Position numbers and translations under genes: made by a program
Shown here: positions 1 to 8,016 of the stretch, one piece after another
Layout of the letters: the number at the start of each line of letters is the position of its first letter
Position numbering within the stretch: the stretch's first letter is position 1
From: Bacteroidota bacterium
GTDB taxonomy: Bacteria > Bacteroidota > Bacteroidia > B-17B0 > Aurantibacillaceae
Reading direction: 5' to 3'
DNA length: 14,475 bases
Assembly (NCBI GenBank): GCA_025360565.1
Contig: JANYBY010000372.1
Coordinates: forward strand, 1 to 14,475
Notes under the pieces: model-generated
What the model was told of the DNA's origin: nothing
The model's database searches: none
Seen by the model: the letters and a program-made list of their open reading frames with translations, nothing else

Positions 1-945
1 ATCCACCGAAATATTACTTCTTACATTGGCTAAAATAACCATGAGCATGAATGCGGCATGACTGATACTTGAGTATGCAAGCATACGTTTTACATTGCTT
101 TGCATAGCTGCAGAAAAATTCGCGATGATCAAAGATAAAGCAACTATACTCGCTAAAATTCCTGTCCACATTTCGCTTACACCCGCAAAACCTACTAAGA
201 ATAAACGCATGAAAGCCGCGAAGGCAGCGGTTTTTACAACGGTACTCATTAACGCGGTAACTAATGTTGGTGAGCCTTCGTAAACATCTGGCGCCCAAAA
301 ATGAAACGGTGCCGCTGAAATTTTAAAACACATGGCCACCAACATCATCACAATACCCACATAAAAGAACATTGGCATATTGCCTGCATTTACACTGATG
401 TATTCTCTAATAGCCATGATATCAAAACTACCGCAAGCCCCGTAAATTAAGGCAATACCGAATAATAAAAATCCGCTGGCAAATGAGCCCATGATCAGAT
501 ATTTAAAACCGGCTTCGTTGCTTTTCATGTTTTTCTTTTGACTGGCAGCCAAAACATATAATGGAATACTCATGATCTCTATTCCTAAAAATAAAGTGGT
601 CATGTTTTTAAAAGAGGTTAACATTAACGCCCCAACCAAAGCAAATAATACCAATGCAACATGATCCACTACATTTGTGCTGTCCTCAAAATAATCGTTC
701 GCTAAAATGAACCAAAAGAAAGCGGTAGCAATAATAATTCCGGAGAAAGCAAGTGCCAATTTATCGAACGCGATCATATTATTGAAATAGGAAATATTGT
801 ACGGATTGGCCCACTCCATAAAATTGAAGGCGTAAGCGGCAACAATTCCAAGCAAAACCATTGGAAGCAATAATTTTTTGAACTTAAAAATTTCGGCAAG
901 CATTGCTAAAATTCCCAGTCCGCTTATGATCAAAAGTCCTTTCAT
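1..945 (-). CDS. nuoN: NADH-quinone oxidoreductase subunit N (C-terminus beyond window)
   Basis: Antiporter-like membrane subunit of complex I, one of the three Mrp-type proton-translocating subunits of the membrane arm. The frame opens with ATG at 945 and stays open to base 1, giving 315 residues of a protein that is usually about 450-490 long, so the C-terminal part is missing. It is strongly hydrophobic with many membrane segments. Family landmarks are visible: Glu123 in FLGIEIMSIPLY (the conserved transmembrane-5 glutamate), Lys208 in MCFKISAAPFHFWAPDVYEG (the transmembrane-7 lysine), Lys238 in VVKTAAFAAF, and the segment QSNVKRMLAYSSISHAAF near residues 282-299. It starts 18 bases after the nuoM stop, as the last gene of the usual nuo order. 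No internal stop or frameshift was seen. Confidence 0.96.
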   Translation of the reverse strand, partial: MKGLLIISGLGILAMLAEIFKFKKLLLPMVLLGIVAAYAFNFMEWANPYNISYFNNMIAFDKLALAFSGIIIATAFFWFILANDYFEDSTNVVDHVALVLFALVGALMLTSFKNMTTLFLGIEIMSIPLYVLAASQKKNMKSNEAGFKYLIMGSFASGFLLFGIALIYGACGSFDIMAIREYISVNAGNMPMFFYVGIVMMLVAMCFKISAAPFHFWAPDVYEGSPTLVTALMSTVVKTAAFAAFMRLFLVGFAGVSEMWTGILASIVALSLIIANFSAAMQSNVKRMLAYSSISHAAFMLMVILANVRSNISVD

Positions 946-963
946 ATTCTTTTTTGCAATTTC

Positions 964-2427
964 TTATTTTATATTCGTCATTATTAGTTTCACTCCTTCT
1001 TCTGCAAGGTCGTTCAACGGTTTTGGATAAACACCAAAAACAATAATTACCAGGCAAACGATCGTTAATACTATTTTATCGCTTGAAGCCAGAGGACCAA
1101 ATGCAGAATGGTTATCTGTTCTTTCGCCTAACATAATTTTTTGATAGCCGCGTAACATATAAACCGCACCCAAAATAACTCCAAGGCCGGCAAAGGCCGC
1201 AAAATATGGGCCAAACTGATACACACCGCTGAGCAACAAAAATTCTCCTACAAATCCGTTCGTTAATGGCAATGCTACTGAGCCCAATAAAATAATTAAA
1301 AATAATACCGCGAAGTTTCCATTCATAGAACGAATGCCGCCGAGTTTATCCATTTCGCGTGTTCCGGTGTGACGAATTAAAATATCCGCGATCAAAAATA
1401 AACCAACCACATTTACCCCATGCGATAACATTTGCATTACACCACCTTGAATACCTTGTTGTGTGGCGGATAAAATTCCCGCGGCAATTAAGCCAACGTG
1501 GGCAATGGATGAATATGCGATGAGGCGTTTAAAATCTTTTTGTGCGATTGCGATGCAGGAAGCATAAACAATTCCTATAACGGATAATGCCATAGCTGTA
1601 TTACCCCACTTTGCTAATCCTAATGGAACCATTGGCAATAACCATTTGATCATTCCGAATGTTCCCATTTTTAGCATGATGCCCGAAAGCAGCATGGTGC
1701 CTTGAGTTGGGGCATTCACATACGTATCGGGTTGCCATGTATGGAAAGGAAAAATTGGCATTTTTATAGCGAATGCAATAAATATTAACCAAAAAACCGA
1801 ACCTTGCTGTGAACTTGACAAACTTCTTCCTGAATTGATCAGGTCCTGAATGTCCCACGACTTAAGGCCTGCCGCATTGTTTGTGTGGTTGTATAAATAA
1901 ATTAATCCCACTAACATAAAGAGCGAGCCCAATAATGTGTAAACGAAAAATTTAAAAGTAATTTGTCCGCGGTTCTCTCCTCCCCATAATAAACAAATAA
2001 AATAGATCGGGATCAATGCTAACTCCCAAAACACATAAAATAAAAATCCGTCGTTTGCCAAGAAAACACCCACCAAGGCCATTTGCATGACAAGGATCAA
2101 TCCATAGAACGAATTCGGGTTTTGGTATTCGGTTTTGTAAGAAGATAAAATAATAAGTGGAACTAAAAATGTTGTCAGCAACACAAGCAATAAACTAATG
2201 CTGTCAATATCAACCGAAAAATTAATTCCTAATGATTGAACCCATTGTTTGTGAAAATGTAATTGCTCACAGGCCGGATTACCTTTATAACAAATAAAAG
2301 CGCATACCGCTAAAATAAATTCAATTACCGAAGCGCCGAGTGCAAAATTGCGCGCGGCATTTCCTTTCATGCTAAACACGATGAGTGCCGCCAACAAAGG
2401 AAATCCTATTAATAAAGCTGCTAACAT
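964..2427 (-). CDS. nuoM: NADH-quinone oxidoreductase subunit M
   Basis: Antiporter-like proton-pumping subunit of the complex I membrane arm; 487 residues, normal for the family. Almost the whole chain is membrane-spanning. The proton-channel residues expected from other NuoM proteins are present: Glu135 in FYVFWELALIPIYF and Lys222 in AFAIKMPIFPFHTWQPDTY, followed by the broken-helix region NAPTQGTMLLSGIMLKMGTFG (near 238-258) and AQKDFKRLIAYSSIAHVG. The ATG at 2427 lies 14 bases after the nuoL stop and the TAA at 964-966 is followed after 18 bases by nuoN, so the three genes are almost certainly co-transcribed. Nothing unusual in length or motifs. Confidence 0.98.
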   Translation of the reverse strand: MLAALLIGFPLLAALIVFSMKGNAARNFALGASVIEFILAVCAFICYKGNPACEQLHFHKQWVQSLGINFSVDIDSISLLLVLLTTFLVPLIILSSYKTEYQNPNSFYGLILVMQMALVGVFLANDGFLFYVFWELALIPIYFICLLWGGENRGQITFKFFVYTLLGSLFMLVGLIYLYNHTNNAAGLKSWDIQDLINSGRSLSSSQQGSVFWLIFIAFAIKMPIFPFHTWQPDTYVNAPTQGTMLLSGIMLKMGTFGMIKWLLPMVPLGLAKWGNTAMALSVIGIVYASCIAIAQKDFKRLIAYSSIAHVGLIAAGILSATQQGIQGGVMQMLSHGVNVVGLFLIADILIRHTGTREMDKLGGIRSMNGNFAVLFLIILLGSVALPLTNGFVGEFLLLSGVYQFGPYFAAFAGLGVILGAVYMLRGYQKIMLGERTDNHSAFGPLASSDKIVLTIVCLVIIVFGVYPKPLNDLAEEGVKLIMTNIK

Positions 2428-2441
2428 AAATTCTTTTTAGA

Positions 2442-4331
2442 CTATTTAATTAAAAAGGTTAATAAAATAATAAATACTACACCAATTACCATACTGATCA
2501 CATAAAAACCAATGTTACCCTGCTGCAGCATTCTCACCCCTGAGCCAATGCCTTTTACCGCACTTCCCACTCCATTCACAATTCCATCGATTATCTGATT
2601 ATCAATAAACTTATGGAAAAATCCTGAAACAGCATCTAACGGTTTGCGAACTACCGAATCAAAAAATTCATCTACATAATATTTATTGTAAACCAATTTT
2701 TGCCATGGTTTTAATTGTTCTTCTTTGGCCGCAGGAAGCACGCCGTATTTATTATACATGTTGTGGGCAAATAAAATTACCGCTACAGCCGAGGCAACTG
2801 CAAGCCCCATCAACATCCACTCTGTCTCGTGATGTAAGATACTTGGATCGGGCCTTAAGATCACACTTTCTAAATTGTGATGCATCCAGTTTGGCATGCC
2901 CCAGAATTCAGGCAAACCAAGCGCCCCGCCAATAACCGAAAGCGCGGCTAAAACAATTAAAGGTATGGTCATGGAAGAAGGTGATTCGTGCAAATGATGT
3001 TCTTGTTCGTGCGTACCTCTGAATTTTCCGAAGAAGGTGATAAACAACATACGGAACATATAAAACGCGGTAAGCATGGAAGTAACCATTCCTAAAACCC
3101 ATAATATTTTACTGTGTTCGTAAACATGGGCTAAGATCTCATCCTTACTAAAGAAACCGCTGAACGGCGGGAGTCCGCTGATAGCAATAGTTCCCAACAA
3201 CATAGTTAAAAAAGTAACTTTAATATGGCCTTTTAATCCGCCCATTTTACGAATATCCTGTTCGCCACCCATGGCATGAATAACAGAACCGGCGCCCAAA
3301 AATAACAAGGCTTTAAAAAACGCGTGTGTGGTTACGTGAAATACCGAACTGCTGTAGGCTCCTACCCCCAATCCTAAAAACATTAAACCCAGTTGCGAAA
3401 CGGTAGAATAAGCCAGAATCTTTTTAATATCGTTTTGCAATAAGCCGATCGTTGCCGCAAACAAAGCTGTTGCAATACCGGTAATTGCAACAACGTTACT
3501 TGCCACATCGCTTATTGAATAAAAAATATTTGAGCGCGTTACCATATAAATACCCGCGGTAACCATTGTTGCAGCGTGGATCAATGCGGATACCGGAGTT
3601 GGACCGGCCATGGCATCGGGTAACCAAGTGTGTAATGGAATTTGTGCTGATTTACCCATGGCTCCAATAAATAACAATAAAGCGATGGATGTGATAACGG
3701 GCGTTCCAACTGTTCCGGCTTTATCAAACACTTCATTAAACGAAATGCTTCCGAAAGTAACAAAGATCAAAATGATGCCCAATAAAAAGCCAAGATCCCC
3801 GATTCTATTAATTACAAAAGCTTTACGGGCAGCGTTATTGTACGATGTATTTTTAAACCAAAACCCGATCAATAAATACGAACATAAGCCCACGCCCTCC
3901 CAACCTACAAACATGATCAGGTAATTATTGCCTAACACCAAAAGCAACATAAAGAAAATAAACAGGTTTAAATAGGTAAAGAATCTCGAGAAACCTTCAT
4001 CTTCCTTCATGTAGCCGGTTGAGTAAACATGAATTAAAAAACCAATGCCGGTGATGATCAATAAAAATACGGAAGACAAAGGATCAACTAAAAATTCGAA
4101 AGGAATTTTAAGGGTATCTGAATTGATCCATGAAAATACATTTACAATATTTGATTTTTGAACGGAGTGATTTAACTCCATAAAAATGAGAACCGAAACA
4201 ATAAACGAAGCCAGCACACTAATAGAAGCGATACTTCCGCTTAGGCCTTTACTTATTTTTTTTCCAAAAAATCCGTTAATTAAAAATCCAATTAAGGGAA
4301 AGAGCGGAACGAGAGCAATTAACTTTATCAT
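2442..4331 (-). CDS. nuoL: NADH-quinone oxidoreductase subunit L
   Basis: Largest and most distal antiporter-like subunit of complex I, 629 residues. Visible landmarks: Glu145 in MFVGWEGVGLCSYLLIGFW, Lys227 in GAMGKSAQIPLHTWLPDAM, the AMAGPTPVSALIHAATMVTAG segment around 240-260 with conserved histidine, and LQNDIKKILAYSTVSQLG around 298-315. The C-terminal portion contains a charged, amphipathic stretch (about residues 540-600, KLVYNKYYVDEFFDSVVRKP onward) followed by a terminal hydrophobic helix. This matches the lateral helix HL and anchoring transmembrane helix that distinguish NuoL from NuoM and NuoN. A His/Glu-rich loop (HEQEHHLHESPSS) lies near residue 450. It begins 9 bases after the nuoK stop and ends 14 bases before nuoM. 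Confidence 0.98.
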   Translation of the reverse strand: MIKLIALVPLFPLIGFLINGFFGKKISKGLSGSIASISVLASFIVSVLIFMELNHSVQKSNIVNVFSWINSDTLKIPFEFLVDPLSSVFLLIITGIGFLIHVYSTGYMKEDEGFSRFFTYLNLFIFFMLLLVLGNNYLIMFVGWEGVGLCSYLLIGFWFKNTSYNNAARKAFVINRIGDLGFLLGIILIFVTFGSISFNEVFDKAGTVGTPVITSIALLLFIGAMGKSAQIPLHTWLPDAMAGPTPVSALIHAATMVTAGIYMVTRSNIFYSISDVASNVVAITGIATALFAATIGLLQNDIKKILAYSTVSQLGLMFLGLGVGAYSSSVFHVTTHAFFKALLFLGAGSVIHAMGGEQDIRKMGGLKGHIKVTFLTMLLGTIAISGLPPFSGFFSKDEILAHVYEHSKILWVLGMVTSMLTAFYMFRMLFITFFGKFRGTHEQEHHLHESPSSMTIPLIVLAALSVIGGALGLPEFWGMPNWMHHNLESVILRPDPSILHHETEWMLMGLAVASAVAVILFAHNMYNKYGVLPAAKEEQLKPWQKLVYNKYYVDEFFDSVVRKPLDAVSGFFHKFIDNQIIDGIVNGVGSAVKGIGSGVRMLQQGNIGFYVISMVIGVVFIILLTFLIK

Positions 4332-4340
4332 ATAAAAATT

Positions 4341-4652
4341 TTAATTCTTTAAATTACTTAATACGTCGGTATCGATTGTTTTTACGTTTCTGTATATCAT
4401 ACTTAAAATAGCCAATCCAACCGCTACCTCAGCCGCAGCAACAGCCATAATAAAAAACACAAATACTTGTCCGGCCGCATCGTTGTGCAACGTACTAAAG
4501 GAAACTAATAATAAATTAACCGCATTTAACATTAACTCAATGCACATAAAAATTATAATTGAGTTACGGCGCGCCATTACGCCGACCGCGCCAATGATGA
4601 ATAATACTGTACTTAACAGTAAATAAAAGTTTATTGAAATTCCGTTGATCAT
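4341..4652 (-). CDS. nuoK: NADH-quinone oxidoreductase subunit K
   Basis: Small membrane subunit of complex I (103 residues, normal length) with three hydrophobic helices. The two buried glutamates important for proton transfer are visible: Glu39 in FMCIELMLNAVNLLLV and Glu75 in AVAAAEVAVGLAIL, matching Glu36 and Glu72 of the E. coli protein. NuoK packs between NuoJ and NuoN and links the quinone-site E-channel to the antiporter-like subunits. It starts 6 bases after the nuoJ stop and ends 9 bases before nuoL, the standard J-K-L order. Confidence 0.97.
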   Translation of the reverse strand: MINGISINFYLLLSTVLFIIGAVGVMARRNSIIIFMCIELMLNAVNLLLVSFSTLHNDAAGQVFVFFIMAVAAAEVAVGLAILSMIYRNVKTIDTDVLSNLKN

Positions 4653-4658
4653 TTTGTT

Positions 4659-5171
4659 TTATTTTATTTCTTTTTTACCTATCATAATTGCCCCGACCAT
4701 TGCTGCTAATAATAATACAGAAGCAATTTCAAATGGAAATAAAAAGTCGCGGAACAAAACCATTCCTAAGTTTTTTACGGTGCCAATTTGCGATGAGCCG
4801 TAAGTTGCTAATCCCAATTGCTCGGTTCCTTTTAAAGTACCTACCAAAACAAATAACAACATGCCACCTGCTACGCCGGCAATTAATTTTGTCATCCACG
4901 ATCTTTGCGGTTCGCCTTCTTCATTTAAATTCATTAACATGATCACAAATAAAAACAAAACCATAATTGCCCCGGCATACACCACAATATGCACAATTGC
5001 CAAAAATTGCGCGTTCATTAATAAATAATGTCCGGCAATGCAAAAGAAAGTAAGTACTAAATACAGCACGCTGTTTACGGGGTTGCGACTGAATACTACC
5101 ATTAACGCAAACATAATTGCGAGGAATGAAAGTATTCCGAAAAGCCATTGAGTGATTGTGTATCCTAACAT
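4659..5171 (-). CDS. nuoJ: NADH-quinone oxidoreductase subunit J
   Basis: Membrane subunit of complex I, 170 residues with five hydrophobic segments. The most diagnostic stretch is AIVHIVVYAGAIMVLFLFVI (residues 58-77), the family's conserved third helix carrying the pi-bulge and Tyr65. The start ATG at 5171 is preceded by an A/T-rich leader. Unlike most neighbours it is separated from the upstream gene (nuoI) by 87 bases, which contain an imperfect inverted repeat but no ORF. It is followed after 6 bases by nuoK. Confidence 0.96.
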   Translation of the reverse strand: MLGYTITQWLFGILSFLAIMFALMVVFSRNPVNSVLYLVLTFFCIAGHYLLMNAQFLAIVHIVVYAGAIMVLFLFVIMLMNLNEEGEPQRSWMTKLIAGVAGGMLLFVLVGTLKGTEQLGLATYGSSQIGTVKNLGMVLFRDFLFPFEIASVLLLAAMVGAIMIGKKEIK

Positions 5172-5201
5172 ATATTATTTTATTTTTTGAAGCAAGAGGC
5201 A

Positions 5202-5247
5202 GGACTTAAGAGAACTAAGACAAATCCGTCTTGTGTCTTTTTAGTCT
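5202..5247. other. Imperfect inverted repeat in the nuoI-nuoJ spacer
   Basis: Arms 5202-5221 and 5228-5247 are separated by the loop AAATCC (5222-5227). The inner stem AAGAC/GTCTT is perfect. After a 3x3 internal loop comes a six-pair stretch (5208-5213 with 5236-5241), one mismatch, then four more pairs (5203-5206 with 5243-5246). Two positions are G-T, so they pair as G-U in plus-strand RNA but become A-C mismatches in the operon transcript. The structure sits in the largest nuoH-to-nuoN spacer that has no ORF. It has no clear U-tract in the operon direction, so it is unlikely to be a terminator. It could be an mRNA processing or stability element, or a degenerate dispersed repeat. Confidence 0.35.
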
Positions 5248-5258
5248 CGATTCCTGTA

Positions 5259-5861
5259 TCAATGTTTTTGTCCTTTATCTAATTTACCCTTCCAAACTTC
5301 ATTGTGTTTTAAGCCCGGTAACTTTTTAAATTCAGCAACCTGTAACGTTTGACGCTTTGTAACATCTAAACGCTTATCTATTTTTTCAACCAATTTATCT
5401 TTGCCATAAATAAAATCTTCTCGTTCATATTCCGCATCCACAATTCTATCCGTTAAAAAGATCGCTTCTTTCGGACAGGCTTCTTCGCATAATCCGCAGA
5501 AAATGCAACGTAACATATTTATCTCATATTTCCTGGCGTATTTTTCCTCACGGTACAATCCTTCTTCTCCTTTTTTTCTTTCCGCACTTTCCATGGTAAT
5601 AGCTTCAGCCGGACAAGCCAGAGCGCAAAGCCCGCAAGAGGTACAGCGTTCGGCCCCATTCTCATCGCGTTTTAAAACATGTGTGCCACGATAAACTGCC
5701 GACATTTTTCTTGTTTCGTCAGGATACTTTAAAGTAGCCCTGCGTTTAAACAAGTGGCTAAAAGTAATCATCATTCCTTTTGCAATTGCAGGAAGATATA
5801 ATTTCTCCATGCCTGTTTGCACTTTGTCTGAGACTACTCTGCTTCTATTCGTTAATTGCAT
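5259..5861 (-). CDS. nuoI: NADH-quinone oxidoreductase subunit I (2x[4Fe-4S] ferredoxin-like)
   Basis: Peripheral-arm subunit that carries clusters N6a and N6b and passes electrons from NuoG towards N2 in NuoB; 200 residues. Both ferredoxin motifs are intact: Cys73, Cys76, Cys79, Cys83 in CTSCGLCALACPAEAI, and Cys119, Cys122, Cys125, Cys129 in CIFCGLCEEACPKEAI. The N-terminal 40 residues contain an amphipathic stretch (LPAIAKGMMITFSHLF), as expected for the helix that docks on the membrane arm. The C-terminus after residue 150 is a lysine-rich tail. ATG at 5861 lies 9 bases after the stop of the putative small ORF and 105 bases after the nuoH stop. TGA at 5259-5261. Confidence 0.97.
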   Translation of the reverse strand: MQLTNRSRVVSDKVQTGMEKLYLPAIAKGMMITFSHLFKRRATLKYPDETRKMSAVYRGTHVLKRDENGAERCTSCGLCALACPAEAITMESAERKKGEEGLYREEKYARKYEINMLRCIFCGLCEEACPKEAIFLTDRIVDAEYEREDFIYGKDKLVEKIDKRLDVTKRQTLQVAEFKKLPGLKHNEVWKGKLDKGQKH

Positions 5862-5870
5862 TTTAATTTT

Positions 5871-5963
5871 TTATTTAATTAATGATATTACCGCCAGCAC
5901 GATCAAGTAATAGATCTCTACTCCTTCACCAAGTTTTATAATTGTATTGAACGTTCTCTTCAT
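5871..5963 (-). CDS. Putative small single-span membrane protein between nuoH and nuoI
   Basis: A 30-codon ORF that fills most of the 105-base gap between nuoH and nuoI. The ATG at 5963 lies 3 bases after the nuoH TAA, and its own TAA (5871-5873) lies 9 bases before the nuoI ATG, the same tight packing as the real genes around it. The peptide begins MKRTFNTIIKLGEGVEIYYL and continues with the hydrophobic run IVLAVISLIK. This gives a basic N-terminus, an acidic Glu-Gly-Val-Glu stretch and one short membrane-spanning helix of about 14-16 residues. Codons in the helix include CTG, GCG and GTG, which is less AT-biased than true spacers in this operon. I do not recognise the family. It could be an accessory complex I peptide or a chance ORF; placement favours the former. 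Confidence 0.5.
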   Translation of the reverse strand: MKRTFNTIIKLGEGVEIYYLIVLAVISLIK

Positions 5964-5966
5964 TTT

Positions 5967-7025
5967 TTAAAAAGTAATATGTCCTCTAAAATATTCTACT
6001 ACCACAGTTATTCCTAAATTCAAAAGTGATAAAGGCAATAAGATCTTCCAACCCAAATGCATTAATTGATCGTAACGGAAACGCGGTAAGGTCCAACGGA
6101 TCCACATGAACACCGAAATGAACATGCATATTTTTACAAAATAAACCGTAAAACCAATAATGGTTATCCATCCGCTACCTTCTGCAAGGCCTATTCCCTG
6201 ATATATTTCATGTGCCCATGGAAAATTATACCCGCCAAAATAAAAGCCGGCCATGATAGCTGAAGAAATGAACATGTTGATGTATTCGGCGAATAAAAAC
6301 AATCCGAGTTTCATGGAAGAATATTCGGTGTGATACCCGCCAACCAATTCGCTTTCGCATTCAGGTAAGTCAAACGGTGCGCGGTTGGTTTCCGCCAAAG
6401 CGCAAATAAAGAAAATTAAAAATCCTAATGGCTGCCAAACAACATTTGCTACACCGGCATCCTGCATCTCAATAATTTCTTTTATACTTAAAGTTCCGCC
6501 TGATGTAATAATTAAAGCGATAACCGAAATACCCATAGCAATCTCGTAACTGATCATTTGTGAGGATGCGCGAATAGCACCAAGTAAAGCGAATTTATTG
6601 TTAGAAGCCCAGCCCCCGATCATGATGCCGTAAACACCAATAGATACAACGCCAAATAAATAAAGAACTCCTATATTAAGATCAGTAATTTGAAAAGAAT
6701 AAACTGCGCCCGAAGAAGTAGTCCACGCTTTGCCCCAGGGAATAACACTTCCCGTCATTAACGCGGTAACCATAAATAAACTCGGACCAAGGATAAATAA
6801 AAAACGATTACTTACATTCGGAATGATCTCTTCTTTAAAGAACATTTTTCCGCCATCGGCCAATGGCTGCAATAAACCAAAAGGTCCTGCTCTATCGGGA
6901 CCAACACGATCTTGCAAAAAAGATGCAAATTTACGTTCCCACCAAGTTGAATAAGCGGCAACGCCCAATGAAAGTCCGAATACTATTACACAGACTATAA
7001 ATTTATATATTACAAATGCTATCAT
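5967..7025 (-). CDS. nuoH: NADH-quinone oxidoreductase subunit H
   Basis: Membrane subunit that forms the quinone-binding chamber with NuoB and NuoD at the junction of the two arms; 352 residues with about eight hydrophobic segments. Diagnostic motifs: YSTWWERKFASFLQDRVGPD with the following RAGPFGLLQPLADGGKMFFK (25-64), WASNNKFALLGAIRASSQMI near 139-158, and ALAETNRAPFDLPECESELV (209-228) with GGYHTEYSSMKLGLFLFAEY after it. The last two carry the acidic residues of the cytoplasmic loop at the quinone site. It starts 4 bases after the nuoG stop and is followed by the putative small ORF at 5871-5963. Confidence 0.98.
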   Translation of the reverse strand: MIAFVIYKFIVCVIVFGLSLGVAAYSTWWERKFASFLQDRVGPDRAGPFGLLQPLADGGKMFFKEEIIPNVSNRFLFILGPSLFMVTALMTGSVIPWGKAWTTSSGAVYSFQITDLNIGVLYLFGVVSIGVYGIMIGGWASNNKFALLGAIRASSQMISYEIAMGISVIALIITSGGTLSIKEIIEMQDAGVANVVWQPLGFLIFFICALAETNRAPFDLPECESELVGGYHTEYSSMKLGLFLFAEYINMFISSAIMAGFYFGGYNFPWAHEIYQGIGLAEGSGWITIIGFTVYFVKICMFISVFMWIRWTLPRFRYDQLMHLGWKILLPLSLLNLGITVVVEYFRGHITF

Positions 7026-7029
7026 ATTT

Positions 7030-8013
7030 TTATGGACGTTGATCGAATGGAATAAAACCTAATGCTTTTTGTTCTTTTAACGCTTTCATTTTTAATTCAT
7101 TTAAATGCTGGTAATGGTTTTGCGAAATAACCGAACCGCGGTAGATCGGTGACGGCCCTTCAATTACCCAATCGCTTGTTTTTTTGTGATCGTAACGGCA
7201 TGTATTACAAATAAATTCCGTTACCTCATCCCACTGATCTTTACGCGCTGTAACACGAACAACCTCTTCGCCTTTTAACCATACGCGTGTTTTGCCGCAA
7301 CACTTGTCGCACTTACGATGCGCATCTACCGGTTTTGTAAACCAAACACGTTGCTTAAATCTGAATGTTTTATCCGTTAAAGCGCCTACAGGGCAAACAT
7401 CAATTACATTTCCGGAGAAATCATTGCTGATAGCCTGTTCAATATAAGTAGAAATTTCGGAAGCGTCGCCGCGGGCAATTACACCGTGCACACGGCCGTC
7501 GGTTATTTGTTCTGCTGTTTTTACGCAGCGGTAACATAAAATGCAACGGGTCATGTGTAATTTTATTTTATCACCGATATCGATCATCTCGTATTCGCGG
7601 CGTTTAAATTCAAAGCGTGTTTTGGCTGAACCGTTCTCGTAACCCAGATCCTGTAATTTACATTCGCCGGCCTGATCGCAAATAGGGCAATCTAAAGGAT
7701 GATTAATTAATAAAAATTCAACAACACCTTTACGCGCTTCTAATATTTCGGGACTGGTAAAATTTTGTACTACCATGCCATCCATTACTTCCGTTCTACA
7801 ACTCGCAACCGGTTTAGGCATTGGCGTTGGATTGGCGGTGCTGCCTGCTGATACCTTAACTATACAAGTACGGCAATAACCGTCGCTTGTTTTTAATTTT
7901 GTGTAATAGCACATGGCAGGTGGTGCCACCTCAGGGCCTATCATACGGGCAGCCTGAAGAATGGTTGTACCTTTTGGCACATCAATTTCTATTCCGTCTA
8001 TTGTTACTTTCAT
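7030..8013 (-). CDS. nuoG: NADH-quinone oxidoreductase subunit G, short form
   Basis: Fe-S electron-wire subunit of the NADH module, 327 residues. Ligands in order: the [2Fe-2S] N1b site Cys35, Cys47, Cys50, Cys72; the N5 site His105, Cys109, Cys112, Cys118 in HPLDCPICDQAGEC; and the N4 site Cys157, Cys160, Cys163 (CILCYRC) with Cys207 (CPVGALT). A further Cys-rich tail follows (Cys235, Cys238, Cys239, Cys269, Cys272), and the chain then ends. The large molybdopterin-oxidoreductase-like domain of E. coli NuoG (about 900 residues) is absent. This is not a frameshift: the nuoH ATG follows the stop by 4 bases. Short NuoG forms are, as I recall, normal in Bacteroidota. The first nine codons are duplicated upstream at 8679-8707 (see repeats). 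The start lies 3 bases after the second HEPN gene. Confidence 0.95.
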   Translation of the reverse strand: MKVTIDGIEIDVPKGTTILQAARMIGPEVAPPAMCYYTKLKTSDGYCRTCIVKVSAGSTANPTPMPKPVASCRTEVMDGMVVQNFTSPEILEARKGVVEFLLINHPLDCPICDQAGECKLQDLGYENGSAKTRFEFKRREYEMIDIGDKIKLHMTRCILCYRCVKTAEQITDGRVHGVIARGDASEISTYIEQAISNDFSGNVIDVCPVGALTDKTFRFKQRVWFTKPVDAHRKCDKCCGKTRVWLKGEEVVRVTARKDQWDEVTEFICNTCRYDHKKTSDWVIEGPSPIYRGSVISQNHYQHLNELKMKALKEQKALGFIPFDQRP

Positions 8014-8014
8014 T
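7986..8014 (-). repeat. 29-bp direct repeat, copy 2 (5' end of intact nuoG)
   Basis: This stretch covers the nuoG start codon, the base before it and the next 25 bases. It is repeated in the same orientation at 8679-8707 with a single difference (ATA in nuoG codon 5, ACA in the other copy). Identity stops one base upstream of the ATG and after GAATAGAAA downstream. The two copies bracket exactly the second MNT-HEPN pair. Confidence 0.9.
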
Positions 8015-8016
8015 TC

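Noticed and set aside
5172..5258. Rho-independent terminator between nuoI and nuoJ
   Set aside because: In the operon direction the stem contains mismatches and no U-tract follows it; the operon continues with nuoJ to nuoN.
1601..6954. Numerous open frames of 60-104 codons on the opposite strand or in other frames within nuoM, nuoL, nuoJ, nuoI and nuoH
   Set aside because: They lie wholly inside well-supported complex I genes and have low-complexity or unrecognisable translations; they are shadows of real genes.
7030..8013. nuoG as a gene truncated by frameshift or premature stop
   Set aside because: The nuoH start follows the stop by 4 bases, so there is no room for a lost C-terminal domain, and the short form fits Bacteroidota-type NuoG.
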